Positions 9,647 to 21,684 of a DNA stretch of 64,000 nucleotides are shown in pieces. Source of the DNA: Sphingomonas desiccabilis. GTDB lineage: Bacteria > Pseudomonadota > Alphaproteobacteria > Sphingomonadales > Sphingomonadaceae. Numbering within the stretch: position 1 is the stretch's first letter; the number at the start of each line of letters is the position of its first letter. The stretch is from positions 310,001-374,000 of the forward strand of contig NZ_SDPT01000003.1 in the NCBI RefSeq assembly GCF_004135605.1, given 5' to 3'. The notes under the pieces are model-generated. The model was not told where the DNA came from. It saw only the letters and a list, made by a program, of their open reading frames with translations, and did not search any database. Position numbers and translations under genes: made by a program.

Positions 9647-10684
9647 TCAGACCCGGCCGCCGAGCATCCTGATCAAAAAGGACCGGAGCCGCTCGGTGCG
9701 CGCCGGGCTTGCTGCCGACAGGATCCCGCGCGCCGGCTCGGGAAGGTGCTCGGCCACTCTGTCGGCCTCGCGCCCGAAGACATAGTGGTCGAACCAGGAT
9801 CGCCACGCCGCCTTTTCGGGTGCCGGCAGGTCGCGGATACTCATCAGGGCATGGATCAGCGCTCCGAAGGGAGATGCCGTCGCTTCCGCAGTCCACCAGT
9901 AGTTCACCAGCACGTTGAGGCGGTCGAGCGCGCGAACATGATGCCACCAGATCGCGGGGATGAAGATCGCGTCGCCCGGCTCCAGCTCGGCGACCTGTGC
10001 ATGCGCCATCGCCTCCTCGAACCGGGGGTAGCGCGCGAGATCCGGGGCGTCGGGATCGACCATGCTCGACGGGGGGCCAGCCAGCGTCTGGTCGAGCGGG
10101 CCGATGTAGAGGTTGCCGATCTGGTCGGGCGGAAACAGGGTGAAGCGGCGGCGGCCGTGGACGACGCAGGCGACGTTGTTGGACTGGTCGTAGTGTGTCG
10201 CCACCTGGGTGGCGTTGCCGATCCACAGCCGCGCCGGCGCATTTCCGGTGGGGAGATTGAGCGCGTTCGCGGCGTCCCAGCCAGGCAGATGCTCCGGCGC
10301 CGTCGCGGCATTGGCATAAAGGGCGTGCGGCTCGGCCACGTCTTGTTCGGCAAAGCGAAGAAGCTCGCCGAGCAGCTGGCCGAGCGGCACCTGCTGTCGC
10401 TGGAAGTTGAAGCCCGACAGATCGTGGTTGTAGAAAAACCGGCCCGCGATCTCCGGCGCGCCAATCATCACCTCCAGGGGCCGGCCGCCGCCGAAGCCGG
10501 CGAGATATTCGGCCATCGGGCGGTCGCCGCCCGAGCCGGCCCCCACCGCGGCCCAATGCCGCACCTGCCCTCGCAGGATCACGGGGCGGTACTCGTGCAG
10601 AACCTCCCGGGCGAAGGTTTCCGCATCGACGGCCGGGCGCTCGGCGACGCGGCCGGGACGGGAGGCGGAGGAGATGATGGTCAT
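9647..10684 (-). CDS. Cupin-like (JmjC/cupin_8) protein 2
   Basis: Protein of 345 residues, homologous to the cupin-like genes at 8612 and 18005. Iron ligands are visible as H164-Y-D166 (THYDQSNN) and H248 in IWWHHV, with GRRRFTLFPPDQ between them. It converges on cupin 1, only 24 bp separating the stops, and is transcribed alone. It shares the SNNVAC stretch with cupin 3, so it may be closer to that copy. Likely an Fe(II)/2-oxoglutarate-type oxygenase; substrate unknown. Confidence 0.85.
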   Translation of the reverse strand: MTIISSASRPGRVAERPAVDAETFAREVLHEYRPVILRGQVRHWAAVGAGSGGDRPMAEYLAGFGGGRPLEVMIGAPEIAGRFFYNHDLSGFNFQRQQVPLGQLLGELLRFAEQDVAEPHALYANAATAPEHLPGWDAANALNLPTGNAPARLWIGNATQVATHYDQSNNVACVVHGRRRFTLFPPDQIGNLYIGPLDQTLAGPPSSMVDPDAPDLARYPRFEEAMAHAQVAELEPGDAIFIPAIWWHHVRALDRLNVLVNYWWTAEATASPFGALIHALMSIRDLPAPEKAAWRSWFDHYVFGREADRVAEHLPEPARGILSAASPARTERLRSFLIRMLGGRV

Positions 10685-10839
10685 GCCCCGAGGCTAAAAC
10701 ATTCCGGAGGGCCTGTCAGAGGAAATGGGTCTGCGTCGATGGCCGGCGGATCGCGCTCACAGCACCAAGGCACTTCGTTGCAGCAGTGCGTCCGCGAGAG
10801 GGGGTCGATGCTGGGGCTGAGAGAGGCTAACCCAAGCGC

Positions 10840-13659
<2,820 letters not shown>

Positions 13660-13830
13660 TCCCGAAGGTCCCTGGGTGCCGACTTCGCCATCGCGGCGCA
13701 TGTGCGAACCGAGTGCGGGTGCGGCTGTTGTCTCGCCCGCTCCGGCCGGATCCAGATCTCTGGCGACCCGCTTTATTCATATGATTAAGATCACCGAAGC
13801 AAAGTTGCGACGGACAACTTCGGCTCACCT

Positions 13831-13845
13831 TGAAAGCGCTTGTGA
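13831..13845. promoter_or_regulatory. LacI-type operator candidate upstream of receptor 2
   Basis: TGAAAGCGCTTGTGA contains the palindrome AAGCGCTT, the CG-centred core typical of LacI-family operators, about 90 bases upstream of the receptor gene. No LacI gene is in the window. In proteobacteria such boxes often control carbohydrate-uptake receptors, so it hints at a sugar-responsive system. Confidence 0.4.
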
Positions 13846-13906
13846 AAACCAAAGAACTGGCGCAACGATAGCGGTCACATAGCCGGCACGCGACCGGCAT
13901 AGAACA

Positions 13907-13923
13907 CACGGTCACCGACCGTG
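13907..13923 (+). promoter_or_regulatory. Leader hairpin before receptor 2
   Basis: CACGGTC-ACC-GACCGTG is a perfect 7-bp inverted repeat with a 3-base loop, ending four bases before the GGGAGGGG ribosome-binding site. In mRNA it would form a compact hairpin next to the Shine-Dalgarno, with a possible role in stability or translation. As DNA it could instead be an operator half-site pair. Confidence 0.35.
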
Positions 13924-13935
13924 ACATGGGAGGGG

Positions 13936-16900
13936 ATGATGATGAAGGCCAAGGGTCTTGCGTCGGCGCTCGCGCGCTCGGCTTCCGGCGTGGCGCTCGC
14001 CACCTGTTTGACCGTCTCGGGGGCTGCCATCGCGCAGACGCAGAGCGGCGCCGAAGCCACGAACGCGCAGCCGACCACGGCTCCCGGAACGACGGCCGAT
14101 CCTGCCGCCGATGCTGGGCAGCTGAACACGCCGCAGGCAGCGCCGGCATCCGAGTCGTCGTCCGCCGACCAGGATGCGGGGGGTGGCGGCGACATCGTGG
14201 TCACCGGCATCCGTGCCAGCCTCGAGCGCTCGATCGCGATCAAGCGCAACTCGACGGGCATCGTCGACGCGATCTCGGCCGAGGACATCGGCAAGTTCCC
14301 CGACACCAACCTCGCCGAGTCGCTGCAGCGCATCACCGGCGTGTCGATCAACCGCACCAACGGCGAAGGCTCGCTGGTCACGGTTCGCGGCTTTGGCCCG
14401 AGCTACAATCTGGTGACGCTGAACGGGCGCCAGCTCGCTACCGCCAACGTGCAGGTGGTCGGCGGCGACCAGAATTCGGACAGCGCGCAGGGATCGAGCC
14501 GCTCGTTCGACTTCTCCAACCTCGCGTCGGAAGGCGTCCGGACGCTGGAGGTCTACAAGACCGGTCGCGCCTCGATCCCTACCGGCGGCATCGGTGCGAC
14601 GATCAACGTCGTCACGCGCCGGCCCCTCGACGGCAAGGGCGGCCTGACCGGCAGCATCGGCGCCAAGGCGCTGTACGACACCAGCACCGACAATTGCCTG
14701 GATTGCGGATCAAAGGTGACGCCGGAGCTTTCGGGCGTCGTCAGCTGGGCCGATCCCACCAACCGCTTCGGCGTGTCGCTGTTCGGCAGCTACCAGAAGC
14801 GCAACTTCACCTCGATCAGCGCGACGTCCAACGACTGGAACATCATCCCGTACAGCACCTTCCTGAGCGGAGGGTTCGTCAAGGCGGACGGCAGCACCGA
14901 GATCACCGGGGCACCCTCCGATCCGGATCAGCTGGTCGCGATCCCCAATGACAGCCGCTACCATTATGCCGAGGGCAGCCGCGAGCGCATCAACGGCCAG
15001 GCGGTGGTCCAATTCCGGCCGGTCGAGACGGTGACCCTGACGGCGGATGCCTTGTTCGCGCAGAACACCCAGAAGGAAGTCCGTTCCGACATGTCGAACT
15101 GGTTCAGCCGGCCGTTCGATGAAGTACGGTTCGACGGCAACCCGACCGTCGCCACCGCAACCTATCTCCACGAGACGATCAACGGCGCCAAGGACGTCGG
15201 GTTCGAAGCGCAGAACCGCGGCCAGAAGAGCCGGATCCAGGACTATGGCCTGAACGGCAAGTGGGACATCGCCGATAATTTCTCGCTCAACGTCGACGGC
15301 CATTACAGCAAGGCGTGGAGCCGGCCGAACAATCCCAACGGCAACAGCTCGACGCTGGTCGGCATCGGCGCCAACGTCGTCACGGAGCATTCGGTCGACT
15401 ACAGCGGCAAGATCCCCGTGCAGGACATGACCCTGAACGGCCCGCTTACCCTGGACGAGGTCGGCTCCCAGATGGGCCGCACCTATGCTTCGTCGCAGAC
15501 CCAGCGGGTGAAGGAACTGCGCGCCGACTTCGGCTGGGACCTGGGCGGGGGCAGCCGCGTCGACTTCGGCGGCAATTATCGCGACACCCGCATGCGGCAG
15601 ACCCGCGTCGCTACCCAGCAGACGCTGGGTGACTGGGGCATCACCAGCCCCGGCGACATCGAGCGGCTGGCGCCCGGTGCGCTCCAGGCCTTCTGCCTCG
15701 TGTGCAAGTTCGACGCGTTCAACCCGGGCAACGACCCCGACTCGCAGACCGCCTACCGCGGCGACGCGGCCAACATCTATTCCATCCTGTCGGAATATTA
15801 CGCCGGACAGGGCAATGCGGTCGGCACGACCAGCAACGAGAACAACCTGGTCCGCGAGAAGATCTGGTCGCTCTATGCGCAGGTCACCTGGAAGGGCGAC
15901 ATCGGCAACAGCCCGGCGACGCTGGTCGGCGGTCTGCGGTACGAGCACACCAACTCCAAGTCGACTTCGCTGGTCGCCGTGCCCGCGGCGATCAACTGGG
16001 TGTCGGACAACGACTTCACCGTCGTGATCTCGAACGAGAACAGCTTCCTGACCGATGGCGGCTCCTACGACAATTTCCTGCCGTCGATCGACTTCCAGGT
16101 CGAGCTGCGGCCCGACGTGATCGGGCGTGTTTCGTACAGCAAGACGATTGCGCGGCCGGAATACGGCAGCCTCTTCACCTCCACCAGCGTCGGCGGACCG
16201 CCGCGCCCGATCGCCAACGGTGGCGTCGCGACCGGCTCCACGGGCAATGCCCGGCTGATCCCGCTCGAATCCGACAACTTCGACGCGTCGATTGAATGGT
16301 ACTACAAGCCGGACAGCTATGTTTCGCTCGGCGTGTTCGACAAGCGCGTGCGCAACTTCATCGGCAATGGGCAGTTCACTTCGGAGCTGTTCGGTCTGCG
16401 CGATCCGAGCTCGGGCGCCGAAGGGACCCGATCCGGCCAGGCACGGGCGGCACTGCAGTCCCTGGGCGCCGACCAGAGCGACGTGAACCTCTTCGCCCTG
16501 ACGGCGCTCATCGACCAGACCGGCTCGGTCGCGGCCGCGACGGCAGCGTTCCAGGCGAACTACAACACCACGACCGGCTCGCTGAACGACGATTTCGTCA
16601 AGCAGATCAACAGCGCGCGCGACGTCGTGGCGAACGGTACGGACGTGCTCTACCAGTTCCAGGTGACCCAGCCGGTCAACAACCGCGATGCCGAGATCTA
16701 CGGCCTTGAGGTCGCGGGGCAGCACTTCTTCGGATCGACCGGCTTCGGCATCGGCGCGGCGTATACGCTGGTGCGCGGCGACGTGGGCTTCAACATCGGT
16801 GCCAGCCCGTCCCAGGATCAGTTCGCACTGCTAGGCCTGTCCGACACGTTCAACGCGACGCTGATCTACGACAAGAACGGGCTGTCGGCGCGGGTGGCGT

Positions 16901-17148
16901 ACAACTGGCGCGACAAGTTCCTGTCGGGCATCAACCGCCAGGGCTCGCGCAATCCGGAGTTCACCAAGCCGTTCGGGCAGCTCGATCTCAACATCAGCTA
17001 TGACATCACGCCCAACTTCGCGGTGTCCTTCGAGGGCATCAACCTGACCGAGCAGAAGCTGCGGACCTATGCCCGCGACGAGGCGCAGCTCTGGTTCGCG
17101 CAGGAACTCCAGCGTCGCTTCCTGCTGGGCGGGCGGTTCCGCTTCTAA
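13936..17148 (+). CDS. TonB-dependent receptor 2
   Basis: Large outer-membrane receptor of 1070 residues. Signal peptide (MMMKAKGLASALARSASG... cut near AIAQ), a Pro/Ala/Thr-rich linker, then the plug: DIVVTGIRASLERSIAIKR, IGKFPDTNLAESLQRITGVS, VTVRGFGP, IGATINVVTRRP. A long barrel ends in RFLLGGRFRF with the terminal Phe used by the BAM machinery. This is the oligosaccharide-type subclass common in Caulobacter and sphingomonads. Three ATGs occur in a row (13936, 13939, 13942) behind GGGAGGGG; the second or third may be the real start. It is followed by sapC, cupin 3 and halogenase 5, so the substrate may be tied to them. Confidence 0.95.
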   Translation: MMMKAKGLASALARSASGVALATCLTVSGAAIAQTQSGAEATNAQPTTAPGTTADPAADAGQLNTPQAAPASESSSADQDAGGGGDIVVTGIRASLERSIAIKRNSTGIVDAISAEDIGKFPDTNLAESLQRITGVSINRTNGEGSLVTVRGFGPSYNLVTLNGRQLATANVQVVGGDQNSDSAQGSSRSFDFSNLASEGVRTLEVYKTGRASIPTGGIGATINVVTRRPLDGKGGLTGSIGAKALYDTSTDNCLDCGSKVTPELSGVVSWADPTNRFGVSLFGSYQKRNFTSISATSNDWNIIPYSTFLSGGFVKADGSTEITGAPSDPDQLVAIPNDSRYHYAEGSRERINGQAVVQFRPVETVTLTADALFAQNTQKEVRSDMSNWFSRPFDEVRFDGNPTVATATYLHETINGAKDVGFEAQNRGQKSRIQDYGLNGKWDIADNFSLNVDGHYSKAWSRPNNPNGNSSTLVGIGANVVTEHSVDYSGKIPVQDMTLNGPLTLDEVGSQMGRTYASSQTQRVKELRADFGWDLGGGSRVDFGGNYRDTRMRQTRVATQQTLGDWGITSPGDIERLAPGALQAFCLVCKFDAFNPGNDPDSQTAYRGDAANIYSILSEYYAGQGNAVGTTSNENNLVREKIWSLYAQVTWKGDIGNSPATLVGGLRYEHTNSKSTSLVAVPAAINWVSDNDFTVVISNENSFLTDGGSYDNFLPSIDFQVELRPDVIGRVSYSKTIARPEYGSLFTSTSVGGPPRPIANGGVATGSTGNARLIPLESDNFDASIEWYYKPDSYVSLGVFDKRVRNFIGNGQFTSELFGLRDPSSGAEGTRSGQARAALQSLGADQSDVNLFALTALIDQTGSVAAATAAFQANYNTTTGSLNDDFVKQINSARDVVANGTDVLYQFQVTQPVNNRDAEIYGLEVAGQHFFGSTGFGIGAAYTLVRGDVGFNIGASPSQDQFALLGLSDTFNATLIYDKNGLSARVAYNWRDKFLSGINRQGSRNPEFTKPFGQLDLNISYDITPNFAVSFEGINLTEQKLRTYARDEAQLWFAQELQRRFLLGGRFRF

Positions 17149-17165
17149 CCCGAGCCATCGAAAGG

Positions 17166-17193
17166 ATGGGGCCGCCTGCAGAGGCGGCCCCAT
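17166..17193 (+). terminator. Terminator-like hairpin after receptor 2
   Basis: Perfect 12-bp stem ATGGGGCCGCCT / AGGCGGCCCCAT with loop GCAG, 18 bases after the receptor stop. There is no T tract, so it may act as a partial terminator or 3' stabiliser that sets receptor mRNA level above that of the downstream sapC-cupin-halogenase genes. Confidence 0.6.
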
Positions 17194-17282
17194 CGTCGTT
17201 GGAGCGGATTGCGCTCCGGCATCGACGATCGCATGATGCCGCCCGTGCGGCCCCGACGCCTGCAAGCCGCAAAGGGCGGAGC

Positions 17283-18008
17283 GTGACCAACATCGTCCTC
17301 CTCAACAATGTCGATCACGGTGACCTGAAGGTCGCGACCGGTCACGGGCCGGCATTCGGGGACGCCGTGAACCAGACGCTGGTCTTCCCGACCGAATGGG
17401 AAGAGGCGCAGCGCGAATACCCGATCCTGTTCCGCCGCGGAGAGGATGGTCGGTTCCAGTCGGTGGTGCTGCTGGGACTGGATCGCGACGAGAACCTGTT
17501 CCTGGAGGACGGGGTCTGGGATGGCCGCTATGTGCCGGCCCTGCACCAGCGAGGGCCTTTTTCCATTGGGCTCCAGGCTTCGGAAGATGGCGCCGAAGCG
17601 GAGCCGATGATCCACGTCGACCTCGACCATCCCCGGATCGGCGGCGATGCGGCACAGGCGGTGTTCCTGCCACATGGCGGGAACACGCCTTATCTGGAGG
17701 CCATATCCGGCGTGCTGAGGCGGATCCACGCCGGAGTGATGATCGCTGACGCGATGTTCGAGGCGTTCGAAGCGCACGGCCTGATACAGCCGATCGCCCT
17801 GGAAGTGACGCTGAGCGAGACCAGGCGCTACACGCTCGACGGCTTCCACACGATCGATGCGGAGCGCATGACGGCGTTGCAAGGGCCGGCGCTGCAAAGC
17901 CTCCACCAGCGTGGCTTCCTCCAGGCGGCGTTCTGGGCGATGTCGTCGTTGGCGAACGTCGCGCGGCTGATCGATCGCAAGAACCGGCGTTCGGGGCCGC
18001 TGCCATGA
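17283..18008 (+). CDS. SapC family protein
   Basis: Protein of 241 residues of the SapC family (not the SapC ABC permease), first noted in surface-layer studies and of unproven function. Family stretches seen: ALHQRGPFSIGL, a YPILFRR segment near the N-terminus, and QPIALEVTLSETRRYTLDGFHTID. There is no signal peptide, so it is probably cytoplasmic. The GTG at 17283 (MTNIVLLNNVDHG) is preferred because an upstream in-frame ATG lies inside the hairpin at 17166. It overlaps the next gene by 4 bp. SapC genes regularly accompany receptors and halogenase-like genes, a conserved but unexplained association. Confidence 0.85.
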   Translation: MTNIVLLNNVDHGDLKVATGHGPAFGDAVNQTLVFPTEWEEAQREYPILFRRGEDGRFQSVVLLGLDRDENLFLEDGVWDGRYVPALHQRGPFSIGLQASEDGAEAEPMIHVDLDHPRIGGDAAQAVFLPHGGNTPYLEAISGVLRRIHAGVMIADAMFEAFEAHGLIQPIALEVTLSETRRYTLDGFHTIDAERMTALQGPALQSLHQRGFLQAAFWAMSSLANVARLIDRKNRRSGPLP

Positions 18009-19039
18009 CCACCTCTGGCGCTCTGCCGCCGGTCCGCGTGATCGACGGACCGCGCGGGGACGTGGACTATCAGGCGCTGGTCGACGCGGGCGAACCCGTC
18101 GTGCTGAAGGACGCCGCTGCCGACCTGCCTCTGGTCGCGGCCGGGAGGGAGGGCCGCGAGGCGGCGATGGCTTATCTGCTGCGCTTCGATGCGGGACGCG
18201 ACGTGGTCGGCTTTGTCGGCGACGCGGCGATCGGCGGGCGCTTCTTCTACAACGAAGAGGTCACCGCGATGAACTTCGCGGGCGGGCGCGCGCGCTTGGC
18301 GCAGTATCTGGCCAGGATCCGCGACGGCATGGGCCAGCCGGACGCGCCGTCCATCTACGTCGGCTCGACCGATCTCGACACCTACCTGCCGGGGTTTCGC
18401 GGGGAGAACCCGGTGGTCCCCGACGGTGCGCTGCCGGGTACACAGGCGCCGCTCGCCAGCATCTGGATCGGCAACCGGACCACGGCCGCGGCGCATTGGG
18501 ACATGTCGAACAACGTCGCATGCCCCCTCGTCGGCCGCCGGCGCTTCACCCTGTTTCCCCCGGACCAAGTAACTAACCTCTATCCGGGGCCGCTGGAGCC
18601 GACCCCGGGGGGGCAGGTCGTCAGCATGGTCGACTTCCGCGCGCCCGATCACGCCCGCTACCCGCGCTTTCGAGAGGCGCTGGCGAGCGCGCGGGTAGCG
18701 GAACTCGAACCCGGGGACGTGCTCGTCTACCCGGCCCTGTGGTGGCATCAGGTGGAGGCGCTGGACGCTTTCAACGTCATGGTGAACTATTGGTGGAACG
18801 AGGCCCCCGCGTTCGCCGACACGCCGATGACGACGCTGCTGCACGCGCTGCTCAGCCTGCGCGACCGCCCCGACCACGAGAAGCAGAGCTGGCGGGCCTT
18901 GTTCGACTATTACGTCTTCGGCCCCGCAGGGCGGGCAGGCGAGCACCTGCCCCCGCACGCGCGCGGCCCGCTCGCGCCTCTCGACGAAGGGACGGCGCGA
19001 CGGCTGCGTGCGCAGGTGATGCAGCGTCTGAACAGGTGA
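18005..19039 (+). CDS. Cupin-like (JmjC/cupin_8) protein 3
   Basis: Protein of 344 residues with the same layout as cupins 1 and 2. The iron triad is H164-W-D166 (AHWDMSNN) and H248 (LWWHQV), and GRRRFTLFPPDQ follows the first strand. It overlaps sapC by 4 bp and runs directly into halogenase 5, forming a sapC-cupin-halogenase transcription unit behind receptor 2. Likely an Fe(II)/2-oxoglutarate-type enzyme. No substrate can be named. Confidence 0.85.
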   Translation: MTTSGALPPVRVIDGPRGDVDYQALVDAGEPVVLKDAAADLPLVAAGREGREAAMAYLLRFDAGRDVVGFVGDAAIGGRFFYNEEVTAMNFAGGRARLAQYLARIRDGMGQPDAPSIYVGSTDLDTYLPGFRGENPVVPDGALPGTQAPLASIWIGNRTTAAAHWDMSNNVACPLVGRRRFTLFPPDQVTNLYPGPLEPTPGGQVVSMVDFRAPDHARYPRFREALASARVAELEPGDVLVYPALWWHQVEALDAFNVMVNYWWNEAPAFADTPMTTLLHALLSLRDRPDHEKQSWRALFDYYVFGPAGRAGEHLPPHARGPLAPLDEGTARRLRAQVMQRLNR

Positions 19040-19044
19040 ACCCG

Positions 19045-20550
19045 ATGGCTTCGATAGATGTTCCGCAGCGCCGCCGGGTGGTGATCGCAGGCGGAGGCAC
19101 TTCCGGCTGGCTCGCGGCGGCGGCGCTTGCCCAGCAGCTGGGGGCACTGCTCGACATCACCCTGGTCGAATCCGAGGAGATCGGGACGATCGGCGTCGGC
19201 GAGTCGACCATCCCCACGGCCCGTGCCTTCCACCGGCTGATCGGGCTCGACGAGCAGCGGTTCATGTCGGAGACCGGTGCCACCTTCAAGCTCGGCATCG
19301 CCTTCGAAAACTGGGCGCGGGACGGCGATCGCTACATCCACGCGTTCGGCGAGACCGGCCAGTCGACCTGGATGGGGGCGTTCCACCACTTCTGGCTACA
19401 GGCGCGCGAGCAGGGTTTCGGCGGGGACTTCGGCGCCTATTGCCTGGAGCTCCAGGCGGCCGATGCGGGGCGGTTCGCGATCGGCGACAAGGTGCCGGAG
19501 CTCAGCTACGCCTATCACCTGGACGCGGGGCGGTACGCGCGCCACCTGCGCGGCATCGCCGAGCAGGCCGGCGCCCGCCGCATCGAAGGGATGATCGAGC
19601 GGGTCGAACAGCAGGGCGATGGCGGGGACATCACCGCCCTGGTGCTGCGGTCCGGACAGCGGGTCGAGGGCGACCTGTTCCTAGATTGCACCGGCTTCCG
19701 CGCGCTGCTGATCGGACAGACGCTGGGTTCGCCGTTCGAGGATTGGGGACATTGGCTGCCGACCGACCGCGCCGTCGCCGTGCAGACGCGCGCCGTCGAG
19801 CCCGCGCGCCCCTACACCCGCGCCATCGCCCATGGGGCAGGGTGGCGGTGGCGCATCCCCCTCCAGCATCGCGTCGGCAACGGGCTGGTGTACGACAGCC
19901 GGCACCTTTCCGACGATGAAGCCCGCGACCGGCTGCTCGGCGAAGTGGAAGGCGGGACGGTGACGGAACCGCGGTTGATCCGCTTCCGCGCAGGGCGGCG
20001 GGCGGAGGCGTGGCGGGGCAATTGCGTCGCACTCGGGCTCGCCGGCGGCTTCGTCGAACCGCTCGAGTCCACCGCGATCCATCTGGTCATGATCGCGATC
20101 ACCCGGCTGCTCCAGCTCTTCCCCTTTGCCGGCGACTGCGCCGCGGCGGCGCGGCGCTTCAACGCGCAGGCGGCCGTGGAGCTGGACGGCATCCGCGACT
20201 TCATCATCCTCCACTATGTCCTCACCGAACGCGACGACACGCAGTTCTGGCGCGACATGCGGGCGATCGAGATCCCCCAGTCCCTGCGCGAGCGGATCGC
20301 GTCGTTCCGCGACGGCGCGATCGCCTATCAGGACGGTGCCGACCTGTTCCGGGTCGATTCCTGGGCGCAGGTGATGATCGGCCAGCGACTGCTGCCGCAC
20401 CAGCATCACCGCATGGGCGAGATCATGGGGGCGCCGCGCCTGCGCCAGGTGCTCGCGGACATGAAGGCGCGGGTAGCCCAGCAGGTCTCGCTGCTGCCCA
20501 CGCACGCCGCCTTCCTGCGGGACTATTGCCCGGCGCAAGAGGCCGGATAG
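19045..20550 (+). CDS. Tryptophan-halogenase-like flavoprotein 5
   Basis: Protein of 501 residues with intact motifs: AGGGTSGW, GVGEST (GVGEAT variant), K82 in TFKLGIAF, WRWRIP, and EPLES. It is therefore a potentially active flavin-dependent halogenase. The chosen ATG at 19045 has a short AGG eight bases upstream. A GTG at 19036 overlapping the cupin stop (GTGA) is an equally plausible coupled start and would add three residues. It is separated from copies 1-4 by about 10 kb and belongs to the receptor 2 unit. Confidence 0.9.
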   Translation: MASIDVPQRRRVVIAGGGTSGWLAAAALAQQLGALLDITLVESEEIGTIGVGESTIPTARAFHRLIGLDEQRFMSETGATFKLGIAFENWARDGDRYIHAFGETGQSTWMGAFHHFWLQAREQGFGGDFGAYCLELQAADAGRFAIGDKVPELSYAYHLDAGRYARHLRGIAEQAGARRIEGMIERVEQQGDGGDITALVLRSGQRVEGDLFLDCTGFRALLIGQTLGSPFEDWGHWLPTDRAVAVQTRAVEPARPYTRAIAHGAGWRWRIPLQHRVGNGLVYDSRHLSDDEARDRLLGEVEGGTVTEPRLIRFRAGRRAEAWRGNCVALGLAGGFVEPLESTAIHLVMIAITRLLQLFPFAGDCAAAARRFNAQAAVELDGIRDFIILHYVLTERDDTQFWRDMRAIEIPQSLRERIASFRDGAIAYQDGADLFRVDSWAQVMIGQRLLPHQHHRMGEIMGAPRLRQVLADMKARVAQQVSLLPTHAAFLRDYCPAQEAG

Positions 20551-20562
20551 TCCGGGACGGCC

Positions 20563-20583
20563 GGCCTCGTCTCTAGCGAGGCC
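20563..20583. terminator. Hairpin between convergent halogenase 5 and pirin genes
   Basis: GGCCTCG-TCTCTAG-CGAGGCC, a perfect 7-bp stem in the 45-bp gap between two converging stops. It has no T tract on either strand. It could serve as a bidirectional terminator. Confidence 0.5.
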
Positions 20584-20595
20584 ACCGCATTGCCG

Positions 20596-21516
20596 CTACG
20601 GGTAGCGCACCGGGGCCGGCGTCTCCGGGAGCGGGATGAACTCGTCTTCGTCGGGCACGGATGCGAACCGCTGCGCCTTCCAATCGGCCTTGGCGTGCTC
20701 GATCCGCTCCTCGCGCGAGGAGACGAAGTTCCAGAAGATGTACCGGCGCTCCGGAAAGGGCTCGCCGCCGATCAGCATCAGGCGCGCCCCCCCGGGTGCC
20801 TGCACGACGATCTCCGCGCCGGGCTTGAACAGGACGAGTTCGCCCGTGGCGAAGGTCCCGGTCTGTCCCACGACCGCGACGCTCCCTTCGACGACGTAGA
20901 TCGCGCGCTCGATATGCTCGGCCTTCAGCTGGTAGCGTGCGCCGGGCGCCAGCTGGATATCGGCATAGACCAGGTCGGAGAAGGTCTTCACCGGCGATGC
21001 CATGCCGTCGGACGTGCCCGCGATCAGCGTCAGGCGGGTGCCGTCGGCCTCGGCGACGGGGATCTCTTGCGCCTTGTAGTGCGCGAAGTCTGGGGCGGCC
21101 TCTTCCACATGGGTCGGCAGCGCCAGCCAGGTCTGGAGACCGAAAAGGCTGCTATCGGCCGCGCGCTGCTCGGGTCCGGTACGTTCCGAGTGCACGATCC
21201 CGGAGCCTGCCGTCATCCAGTTGACCTCGCCCGGCCGGATCGGCTGCACCGAGCCGACGCTGTCTCGGTGCAGGATCTCCCCATCCAGCAGATAGGTGAC
21301 GGTGGCGAGCCCGATGTGCGGGTGCGGGCGCACGTCGAGGCCTTCGCCGCCGCGGAAGGCCGCCGGACCCATCTGGTCGAAGAAGATGAAGGGGCCGACC
21401 ATCCGGCGATGCGGTGATGGCAGCGCGCGCCGCACGGTGAAGCCATCCCCTAGATCGCGCACTGGCGGCAGGATGATCTGCTCGACGCCTTGGACGTCGC
21501 TGCTTCGGATGGTCAT
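20596..21516 (-). CDS. Pirin family protein
   Basis: Bicupin protein of 306 residues. The metal-binding set of the N-terminal cupin is visible in [19 protein letters not shown] and a following HRDS, with the GxGxxHSE stretch ([10 protein letters not shown]). Pirins are iron proteins; some have quercetin 2,3-dioxygenase activity and others are redox regulators. The ATG at 21516 is preferred because a GGAG lies eight bases upstream; the GTG six bases earlier is too close to it. It is transcribed alone and converges on halogenase 5. Confidence 0.9.
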   Translation of the reverse strand: MTIRSSDVQGVEQIILPPVRDLGDGFTVRRALPSPHRRMVGPFIFFDQMGPAAFRGGEGLDVRPHPHIGLATVTYLLDGEILHRDSVGSVQPIRPGEVNWMTAGSGIVHSERTGPEQRAADSSLFGLQTWLALPTHVEEAAPDFAHYKAQEIPVAEADGTRLTLIAGTSDGMASPVKTFSDLVYADIQLAPGARYQLKAEHIERAIYVVEGSVAVVGQTGTFATGELVLFKPGAEIVVQAPGGARLMLIGGEPFPERRYIFWNFVSSREERIEHAKADWKAQRFASVPDEDEFIPLPETPAPVRYP

Positions 21517-21684
21517 GGGCACACTCCGGGAATCGGGTCGGGGGAAGCTCCGCGGGCAATAGATCAGGCGGCGCGCCCGAGGACAATCGCGCTTGCGACC
21601 GATGGGCGCCCGGATCGCCTCCCTGCGTGGACAGGAAGCGGCGGAGCGCTCTAAGGCCGTGTTGAACTTCGATCAGGAGGGATG

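Noticed and set aside
17166..17282. Extended sapC start at ATG 17166
   Set aside because: The extra 39 codons lie in the hairpin and are Arg/Ala/Pro-rich with no match to the family N-terminus, which begins at the GTG 17283.
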